From the NCBI GenBank assembly GCA_021151535.1, contig JAGKXC010000077.1, forward strand, positions 1 to 9,359: DNA of 9,359 nt, in the 5' to 3' direction. Origin of the DNA: Sphingobacteriia bacterium (lineage in GTDB: Bacteria; Bacteroidota; Bacteroidia; NS11-12g; UBA955). Position numbers and translations under genes: made by a program. Positions 1 through 6,148 of the stretch are shown piece after piece; the first letter of the stretch is position 1; the number at the start of each line of letters is the position of its first letter. The notes under the pieces were generated by a model. It was not told where the DNA came from, did not search any database, and worked only from the letters and a program-made list of their open reading frames with translations.

Positions 1-536
1 ATATCCGAAGCTGGGAAACCTATAGAAACCAATAGGTTATAGGATCTTTCACAAACTTCAATTTTGCGTTGATAGCTATCTGCCTGTCCGGTTTCATCAA
101 AAGCCATTACCACCACAGCAGCACCATAGCGGTGAACTTTCTTGGCTTTTTCAATGAAAGCGGACTCTCCATCTTTTAAAGAGATGGAGTTAACAATTCC
201 TTTGCCTTGTAGGCATTTTAAACCGGCCTCAATCACTTCCCATTTGGATGAATCCAACATCACGGGAACGCGAGAAATATCAGGTTCTGCTGCAATCAGA
301 TTTAGGAATGTAACCATCGCTTCTTTCGAATCGAGCATCCCCTCATCCATATTGATATCGATAACTTGGGCTCCGCTTTCAACTTGTTGTCTAGCAACAT
401 CCAAAGCGGCAGTATAATCGCCAGCAAGAACAAGTCTTGCAAACTTTTTACTTCCGGTTACGTTGGTTCTTTCACCGATGTTCACAAAGTTTGTAGTGGG
501 TGAAATCACAAAGGATTCCAAGCCACTGAGAAACAT
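1..536 (-). CDS. metH: B12-dependent methionine synthase, N-terminal part starting at the pterin-binding domain (partial)
   Basis: Cobalamin-dependent methionine synthase moves a methyl group from 5-methyltetrahydrofolate through cobalamin to homocysteine in the cytoplasm. The 178 complete codons visible here match the pterin (methyltetrahydrofolate) binding barrel. Seen motifs are NIGERTNVTGS (residues 19-29), DINMDEGMLD (60-69), MLDSSKWEV (93-101) and QGKGIVNSIS (110-119), followed by VVVMAFDE. All align closely with what I know of E. coli MetH after its homocysteine domain. The gene runs off the left edge, so the cobalamin-binding and activation domains are not visible. The chosen ATG at 536 lies about 15 residues before the pterin motifs. 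The frame is open upstream only to the TAA that also ends the E1 gene (594-596). A GTG at 557 is a possible alternative start, adding seven residues. No room exists for an N-terminal homocysteine domain, so this is a split-type MetH. It lies 57 bp downstream of E1 with no terminator or exact promoter box seen between them, so co-transcription is possible. Confidence 0.95.
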   Translation of the reverse strand, partial: MFLSGLESFVISPTTNFVNIGERTNVTGSKKFARLVLAGDYTAALDVARQQVESGAQVIDINMDEGMLDSKEAMVTFLNLIAAEPDISRVPVMLDSSKWEVIEAGLKCLQGKGIVNSISLKDGESAFIEKAKKVHRYGAAVVVMAFDETGQADSYQRKIEVCERSYNLLVSIGFPASD

Positions 537-593
537 ATTTTTTGGATTGCCGTTCACGGAATTGTTATCGAAAAATTTTGTATAAAATAGAAT

Positions 594-2969
594 TTATCTC
601 AATGATGGCCAATTACTTGGATTTGATTCATGCATCATTTGATACACTTGCTCAAACACAGAATCAACAGAAGGTTTGCTGAAATAATCACCATCAGATC
701 CATAAGCAGGCCTGTGTTCTTTGCCGGTAATGGTGAGCGGTGCAGAATCCAAATAGCGGTATCCGCCTTGGATTTCCAAAACTTGCTGCATCATATAGGA
801 AGTGGCTCCGCCTGGAACATCTTCGTCTAAGAAAACGATTCTGTTGGTAGATTTCAAGCTTTCAACGATGTGGTGATTGATATCAAATGGCAACAATGTT
901 TGCACGTCGATCAATTCAACGCGAATGCCCTTTTCCGCTAACAAATCGCAAGCTTCTTGGGCGATACGGACAGAAGAACCGTAAGTAACCAAGGTAACAT
1001 CTTCACCAAATCTGAGTGTTTCAGGAATACCCAAAGGCACAGTAAAATCGCCAATATTAGCAGGCATTTTTTCCTTGATTCTGTAGCCATTTAAGCATTC
1101 AACTACCAAAGCAGGTTCATCCGCACGCAACAAAGTGTTGTACATACCGGCTGCTTGTGTCATGTTTCTAGGAACACAAACGTGCATACCTCTTACGGCA
1201 TGAATAATCATGCCCATGGGGCTTCCGCTATGCCAAATACCTTCTAATCGATGACCGCGGGTACGGATAATAATCGGTGATTTTTGTCCGCCTTTGGTAC
1301 GGTATTGCATGGTAGCAATGTCATCGCTCATAGGTTCCAGAGCATACAGCAAGTAATCGAGGTATTGGATTTCGGCGATAGGTCTAAGGCCACGCATGGC
1401 GGCACCGATACCTTCACCTATGATACTCCATTCGCGGATTCCTTTATCGGTAACGCGCAACTCACCATATTTCTCTTGCATTCCAGAGAATCCTTGGTTT
1501 ACATCGCCAATTCTTCCAACGTCTTCACCGAATGCAAAAACGCGGGGATCTCTTTCCAAGTTAGCGTCGAAGCAAGCTCTTACAACCAAGTATCCATCGG
1601 CGGTTTCATCTGTAAATTCAGCGGGAACAACCGGAACGTTGAAAACGCTACCTGGACCTTGTGAAAGCACGTGACTGCTATAGCGATCGCCATTGAGTTT
1701 TTCAAAATCTTCGATGGCTTGGATCAATGATTGTTTTTGGGCGATAGGCCACTGGCTGCATAATCTGGCTGCTTTATAAAATGCATTGCCAATGTCTCTT
1801 CTCAACGGTTCTGAGATAGCCGACAACTGATTAGCGATGGCATTCAACTCATCAGCAAATCCTTGTTGTGCAAGGGTTTGAAGCACATTCACTGCCGAAG
1901 CTACTTCTTCCTTGATAGGGTTGATATAGGCTTGCCAAGCTTCTTTTTGTGAAGATTTTACATGGTTAAGAGCGTTCTCTTCTAGTTGATTTAACTCATC
2001 TGAAGTGGCATAACCTTTTTCTTCAATCCACTCACGCATCTGCTTGATGCAATCGAAATCGGTTTCCCAATCCAAACGCTCTTTGGTTTTGTAACGTTCG
2101 TGGCTACCACTGGTTGAGTGGCCTTGTGGTTGGGTAACTTCATAAACGTGAACAAGTACGGGGGTATGTTTCTCACGACATACATCTGCTGCTTTTTTGT
2201 AAGCGGCCACCAATTCTGGGTAATTCCAACCGCGGGCTTTGAAGATTTCCAAAGCGGTTCCGTCTTGGTTGGTTTGGAAACCAGCCATTAGGGCGGAGAT
2301 ATTTTCTTTTGCGGTTTGGTATTTTGCGGGAACAGAAATTCCGTATCCATCATCCCAAACGCTCATCAACATAGGCACTTGCATCACCGAAGCGGCATTC
2401 ATTACTTCCCAGAAAATACCTTCTGAGGTAGAAGCGTTACCGATGGTACCGAAGGCGATTTCGTTTCCTTTATTGGAGAAATCACTAAACTGGTGAAGGT
2501 CTGGATTTTCTCTATAGAGTTTTGAAGCCACAGCCAAACCCAATAGGCGCGGCATTTGACCGGCTGTTGGGGAAATGTCTGCAGAGGAGTTAAACCGATC
2601 AGTTTGGGGTAGCCATTCACCGTTTTCGTCTAACAAACGGGTAGCAAAGTGGCCGTTCATGCAACGTCCGCCTGTAGCAGGTTCTTCTTCTACACTGGGA
2701 TTGGCATAGAGTTGTGCAAAGAAACCTTTTACGTTGCTAATTCCTTTGGCGAACATAAAGGTTTGGTCGCGGTAATAGCCACTTCTCCAATCGCCCTTTT
2801 CAAAAACTTTGGCCATAGCCAATTGGGCAACTTCCTTACCATCACCGAAGATTCCGAATTTGGCTTTTCCGGTGAGTACTTCTTTTCTTCCGATTAAACT
2901 GGCGTGGCGACTTTCAAAAGCGATACGATAATCGTTGAGCACTTCTTGAATAAATTCCGATTTATTCAT
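594..2969 (-). CDS. 2-oxo acid dehydrogenase E1, fused alpha and beta subunits (probably branched-chain type)
   Basis: Thiamine diphosphate (TPP)-dependent E1 decarboxylates a 2-oxo acid and passes the acyl group to the lipoyl arm of E2 in a cytoplasmic complex. Numbering is from the ATG at 2969 (791 aa). Residues 1 to about 325 are E1-alpha-like: GGRCMNGH (100-107), the TPP region GTIGNASTSEG (174-184) with WDDGYGISVP (205-214), and a loop GHSTSGSHERY (283-293). A helical linker of about 120 residues follows. From about 445 to the end is E1-beta: FGEDVGRIG, EWSIIGEGIGAA (513-524), HSGSP, then a transketolase C-terminal domain with LDEDVPGGA. The frame is open to a GTG at 3023, but that lies upstream of the promoter box at 3004-3011, so the start is probably ATG 2969. 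ATG 2996 (800 aa) is also possible and would give a nearly leaderless mRNA. Canonical alpha subunits have GDG or GEG and NN where this has GNA and DD. Substrate (branched-chain versus pyruvate) cannot be told from sequence alone; E2 and E3 are not in the window. Confidence 0.9.
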   Translation of the reverse strand: MNKSEFIQEVLNDYRIAFESRHASLIGRKEVLTGKAKFGIFGDGKEVAQLAMAKVFEKGDWRSGYYRDQTFMFAKGISNVKGFFAQLYANPSVEEEPATGGRCMNGHFATRLLDENGEWLPQTDRFNSSADISPTAGQMPRLLGLAVASKLYRENPDLHQFSDFSNKGNEIAFGTIGNASTSEGIFWEVMNAASVMQVPMLMSVWDDGYGISVPAKYQTAKENISALMAGFQTNQDGTALEIFKARGWNYPELVAAYKKAADVCREKHTPVLVHVYEVTQPQGHSTSGSHERYKTKERLDWETDFDCIKQMREWIEEKGYATSDELNQLEENALNHVKSSQKEAWQAYINPIKEEVASAVNVLQTLAQQGFADELNAIANQLSAISEPLRRDIGNAFYKAARLCSQWPIAQKQSLIQAIEDFEKLNGDRYSSHVLSQGPGSVFNVPVVPAEFTDETADGYLVVRACFDANLERDPRVFAFGEDVGRIGDVNQGFSGMQEKYGELRVTDKGIREWSIIGEGIGAAMRGLRPIAEIQYLDYLLYALEPMSDDIATMQYRTKGGQKSPIIIRTRGHRLEGIWHSGSPMGMIIHAVRGMHVCVPRNMTQAAGMYNTLLRADEPALVVECLNGYRIKEKMPANIGDFTVPLGIPETLRFGEDVTLVTYGSSVRIAQEACDLLAEKGIRVELIDVQTLLPFDINHHIVESLKSTNRIVFLDEDVPGGATSYMMQQVLEIQGGYRYLDSAPLTITGKEHRPAYGSDGDYFSKPSVDSVFEQVYQMMHESNPSNWPSLR

Positions 2970-3003
2970 TTCGGCAGACTTCCCTTTGATTTGCATGCAA
3001 CTA

Positions 3004-3011
3004 CAAAGATA
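3004..3011 (-). promoter_or_regulatory. Bacteroidota -7 promoter box for the E1 gene
   Basis: The minus strand reads TATCTTTG, an exact match to the TAnnTTTG -7 consensus recognised by the Bacteroidota housekeeping sigma factor. Transcription would be expected to start near 2997-2999. That would leave a leader of about 28 bases before ATG 2969, or almost none before ATG 2996, and would exclude the GTG at 3023 as a start. I see no TTG at the usual -33 spacing, so the upstream element is weak or absent. Confidence 0.55.
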
Positions 3012-3066
3012 CGAGTTTCGCACAAAATCATCTTGGATAATCGCATTTTTAAGCGTCGAAAATGGT

Positions 3067-3074
3067 TAATTTTG
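3067..3074 (+). promoter_or_regulatory. Bacteroidota -7 promoter box for uvrB, next to its start codon
   Basis: The plus strand reads TAATTTTG, an exact TAnnTTTG match. Only four bases (CGGG) separate it from the ATG at 3079. With the usual distance from the -7 box to the start site, transcription would begin at or within a base or two of the ATG, giving a leaderless mRNA. No Shine-Dalgarno sequence could be carried. No good TTG lies at normal -33 spacing; the nearest (3033-3035) is too far at 31 bp. Confidence 0.6.
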
Positions 3075-3078
3075 CGGG

Positions 3079-5121
3079 ATGTCTCGATTCGAAATTGTTT
3101 CACCATTTCAGCCAACGGGCGATCAGCCTACAGCAATTTCCGAATTGGTAGAGGGGGTTGAAAATGGAATTCGGGCGCAGACATTATTGGGGGTAACGGG
3201 TAGCGGTAAAACCTTTACTGTGGCCAACGTGATTGAACAAACCCAGAGGCCCACTTTAATCTTGAGTCATAACAAGACTTTGGTATCCCAATTGTACGGA
3301 GAATTCAAGCAGTTTTTCCCCAACAATGCGGTGGAGTATTTTGTGAGTTATTACGATTATTATCAGCCCGAAGCTTACATTCCAACTTCAAATACTTACA
3401 TTGAAAAAGACCTAAACATCAACGATGAAATTGAGAAATTGAGGTTAAAAACGATTTCCAGTTTGTTGAGTGGCAGGCGCGATGTGATAGTGGTGGCGAG
3501 TGTGAGTTGCATTTATGGCGCAGGAAATCCGGCCGATTATGAGAATACAATTATTCGGATCAGCAAAGGCGATGTTATTACGCGTAATCAATTGCTATAC
3601 AGGCTGGTAGAGAGTTTGTATTCGAGAACGACAGCAGACTTCAATCGCGGTACATTCCGGGTAAAAGGCGATACTGTAGATGTGAATTTGGCTTACAATG
3701 ATTTTGCTTATCGCATCTCATTTTTTGGCGATGAGATTGAGGATATTTACAGTTTTGAACCTGATACAGGCAGGAAAATTGAATCCTTAAATGATGCTGC
3801 TATCTATCCTGCGAATTTGTATGTGAGTCCGCGCGATCGTTTGAAAGAAATCATTTATCAAATTCAGGATGATTTGATGGAGCAAGTGGATTGGTTTAAT
3901 CAACAAGGAAGATTTTTAGAGGCGAAGCGCCTAGAGGAGCGGGTGAATTTTGATTTGGAAATGATTCGGGAGTTGGGTTATTGTAATGGCATTGAGAATT
4001 ATTCTCGCTATTTTGATCGCCGAAAACCGGGCGATAGACCTTTCTGTTTGTTGGATTATTTTCCCAAAGATTTCCTTTTGGTAGTGGATGAATCGCATGT
4101 TACGATGCCACAAATTAGAGCCATGTATGCGGGTGATAGGAGCAGGAAAGTGAACTTGGTTGATTTTGGTTTTCGTTTGCCGGCGGCATTGGATAATCGC
4201 CCGTTACAATTCGAAGAATTCTACAATACGGTGAATCAAGTTTTGTATGTGAGTGCAACGCCTGCGGAATATGAAATCAAGGAAAGTGAAGGTGTGATTG
4301 TGGAGCAGTTGATTCGTCCAACCGGGTTATTGGATCCTATAATTGAGGTTAGGCCTCTGGAAAATCAGGTAGATGATTTAATTGAGGAGATTGAGAATCG
4401 CATAAAAATGGGCGATAGGGTGCTTGTAACCACGCTTACCAAGCGGATGGCGGAAGAGTTAACCAAATATTTGTTACGGTTATCGATCAAAGTGGATTAT
4501 ATACACAGTGAGGTAAAGACGTTAGACAGGGTTGAGATTTTGCGGAATTTGAGATTGGGCAGTATCGATGTTTTGGTGGGTGTGAACTTATTAAGAGAGG
4601 GATTGGATTTACCGGAAGTGAGTTTGGTGGCCATTATGGATGCCGATAAGGAAGGATTTTTGCGTAGCCAGACGTCGTTGGTGCAAACCATCGGTAGGGC
4701 GGCGCGGAATGATAGGGGTTTGGTAATCATGTATGCTGATAAAATCACCAAAAGCATGCAATTGACAATTGAAGAAACCGAACGCAGACGCCAGAAACAG
4801 ATGGAATACAATACAGAGCACGGCATTGTGCCGAAGACGGTTTTGAAGAGCAAGGATGAGATCTTTAAACAGACATCTGTTGCGGATGCGAAGCACGGCG
4901 ATGTTGATTTGCATGCGGCTGCGAGGTATGAAGAGGAGTTAAAGGCAATGCCTTTGGCTGCTGATCCTATCGTGGCTTATTTGGATAAGGAGGGATTGAA
5001 GAAACTTATCGCCAGAACAGAAAAAGAGATGCTACGGGCTGCAAAGGATATGGAATATATGGAGGCGGCTCGATTGCGCGACGAATTGGAAACCTTGCGC
5101 AAGAAATTGGCGGAGGCCTAG
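3079..5121 (+). CDS. uvrB: UvrABC excinuclease subunit B (UvrB)
   Basis: UvrB is the central helicase-like protein of nucleotide excision repair. It receives damaged DNA from UvrA, verifies the lesion and recruits UvrC for incision. The 680-aa length is typical. Motifs in order: GDQPTAI near the N-terminus, Walker A GVTGSGKT (38-45), the damage-clamping beta-hairpin region YYDYYQPEAYIP (91-102), SCIYG (143-147), Walker B DESH (337-340), SATP (392-395), NLLREGLDLPEVS (503-515) and helicase motif VI QTIGRAAR (536-543). A C-terminal UVR domain at about 641-676 contacts UvrC. No key residue is missing. The start MSRFEIVSPFQPTGDQP aligns with known UvrB N-termini and is fixed by the promoter box just upstream. 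The gene is divergent from E1 and convergent with the DUF4249 gene, so it is probably monocistronic. I see no recognisable SOS operator. Confidence 0.98.
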   Translation: MSRFEIVSPFQPTGDQPTAISELVEGVENGIRAQTLLGVTGSGKTFTVANVIEQTQRPTLILSHNKTLVSQLYGEFKQFFPNNAVEYFVSYYDYYQPEAYIPTSNTYIEKDLNINDEIEKLRLKTISSLLSGRRDVIVVASVSCIYGAGNPADYENTIIRISKGDVITRNQLLYRLVESLYSRTTADFNRGTFRVKGDTVDVNLAYNDFAYRISFFGDEIEDIYSFEPDTGRKIESLNDAAIYPANLYVSPRDRLKEIIYQIQDDLMEQVDWFNQQGRFLEAKRLEERVNFDLEMIRELGYCNGIENYSRYFDRRKPGDRPFCLLDYFPKDFLLVVDESHVTMPQIRAMYAGDRSRKVNLVDFGFRLPAALDNRPLQFEEFYNTVNQVLYVSATPAEYEIKESEGVIVEQLIRPTGLLDPIIEVRPLENQVDDLIEEIENRIKMGDRVLVTTLTKRMAEELTKYLLRLSIKVDYIHSEVKTLDRVEILRNLRLGSIDVLVGVNLLREGLDLPEVSLVAIMDADKEGFLRSQTSLVQTIGRAARNDRGLVIMYADKITKSMQLTIEETERRRQKQMEYNTEHGIVPKTVLKSKDEIFKQTSVADAKHGDVDLHAAARYEEELKAMPLAADPIVAYLDKEGLKKLIARTEKEMLRAAKDMEYMEAARLRDELETLRKKLAEA

Positions 5122-5173
5122 TCTGCATGGGCAAAGGTTGAGGCCTATGCTGAGTGGAGAAGAATAAGTAGAG

Positions 5174-5205
5174 TCGGTTATAAGCCGAGGTAGCAGGTTC
5201 TGCTA
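5174..5205. terminator. Two small hairpins between converging genes, possible weak terminator
   Basis: Two short inverted repeats lie in the 88-bp gap between uvrB and the DUF4249 gene. The first is TCGGTT/AGCCGA (5174-5179 with 5183-5188, one G-T pair). The second is a perfect TAGCAG/CTGCTA (5191-5196 with 5200-5205, 3-base loop). Position suits a bidirectional terminator, but neither strand has a T run directly after the stem. The nearest on the plus strand is TTTTT at about 5221, so the call is tentative. Confidence 0.3.
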
Positions 5206-5209
5206 TTCG

Positions 5210-6133
5210 CTATTTGGGTATTTTTATGCTTTGAGCAACTACAGCACTCATGTTGAACAATCCGCCGAGTTTGTATTTAGGATTTTTATTCAGGGCGATA
5301 ATGTTGCTAAATATATTGGCTGGTGGTGTTGCGAATAATCCACCATTTTGATTTTCATTTCTCACCAAATTGAACCAAGCATAAGCGATGGCGTCGATGC
5401 TGTGTACCTCAATTCTCACTTCTTCTCCTTCTTTATAGGAACGGAAGAAATCGTTTACTCCGTTGTATCTTATGGGGTAAATGAACAATTCACCATCCAC
5501 ATCGGTGGAGGTATTTCCCATATCGGCGGAAATATTCAACTGAGAAATTTTACTCAAGAACGTATCGTTTCTGAAGGTTTTGATCCAGTAGAAATCTCCT
5601 TTTCCAAACGCATCTTTGGCCATGAGTTCAACATAATAACCGGTTGTATTGAATGGAGGGCCGTTACCAACAACATCTACCAAACGTATGGAATCAATGT
5701 TTGCGGTTCTATTGAGTTTGCAGAAGCTAGTTAGGGTGTCGCCGTCTACCAAAATCAGCAATGCGTAGGCATGATTGATGGCGAAGGTATCGCCGGTGGC
5801 TGGATTGGGTGTAAATTGGTATTTTCCTTCTCCTTTAGGAATAAAGAAAAATGGCTTCAGTGAATTTGTATCAACGATTAAAACAGTAGCATTATTAACC
5901 GTTGGAGCTTGATTGGTATCGAAATAATTTACGCTTTTGGTAAGCGTAATGGTTTGGGTTTCTGGTAGGTTGTTGATAAATGCATCCACCACCAATTTGG
6001 GTTCTTTGTTATCAACTTTTACGGTAATCACATCTTCGCAAGAAGATTGGAACATGGCCAAAATAACGAGGGCCATGATGGTAAGGGATTGAAATATATT
6101 GTTTTTGGCGATGGTAAAAATTTGTGGTTTCAT
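5210..6133 (-). CDS. DUF4249 family lipoprotein, partner of the TonB-dependent receptor
   Basis: I recognise this as a DUF4249-type protein, a Bacteroidota family of unknown biochemical function usually encoded directly after a TonB-dependent receptor. With ATG 6133 it has 307 residues. The N-terminus has a basic start, a hydrophobic stretch (about 15-30, SLTIMALVILAMF) and a probable lipidation Cys at 32 in QSSCED. The residue at -3 is Gln, so the lipobox is not ideal. After it come a beta-rich stretch (EPKLVVDAFINN, then TITLTKSVNYF) and a C-terminal KYKLGGLFNMSAVVAQS typical of the family. It is probably anchored to the outer membrane. The acidic ED after the Cys may favour surface export, but this is weak. 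The frame extends to a TTG at 6145, but ATG 6133, 15 bp after the receptor stop, is more likely. It is almost certainly co-transcribed with the receptor. Its substrate is not predictable. Confidence 0.85.
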   Translation of the reverse strand: MKPQIFTIAKNNIFQSLTIMALVILAMFQSSCEDVITVKVDNKEPKLVVDAFINNLPETQTITLTKSVNYFDTNQAPTVNNATVLIVDTNSLKPFFFIPKGEGKYQFTPNPATGDTFAINHAYALLILVDGDTLTSFCKLNRTANIDSIRLVDVVGNGPPFNTTGYYVELMAKDAFGKGDFYWIKTFRNDTFLSKISQLNISADMGNTSTDVDGELFIYPIRYNGVNDFFRSYKEGEEVRIEVHSIDAIAYAWFNLVRNENQNGGLFATPPANIFSNIIALNKNPKYKLGGLFNMSAVVAQSIKIPK

Positions 6134-6148
6134 GATGGATTTCAATAA

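Noticed and set aside
142..417. Plus-strand open frame of 91 codons at the left edge
   Set aside because: It is the antisense of the conserved MetH pterin-binding domain and low in recognisable protein character.
1284..1674. Overlapping plus-strand open frames of 126 and 92 codons inside the E1 gene
   Set aside because: They are antisense to strongly conserved E1-beta sequence, resemble no family I know and have no promoter box of their own.
4497..4914. Two minus-strand open frames inside uvrB
   Set aside because: The plus strand encodes the conserved UvrB helicase motifs here; the antisense products look random.
5125..5150. Hairpin GCATGGGC/GCCTATGC right after the uvrB stop
   Set aside because: The 8-bp stem includes a G-T pair, has a 10-base loop and is followed by TGAGTGGAG with no T run, so it does not look like a terminator on its own.
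5348..5734. Plus-strand open frame of 128 codons
   Set aside because: It lies antisense within the DUF4249 gene, whose reading is supported by its signal peptide, family features and operon position.
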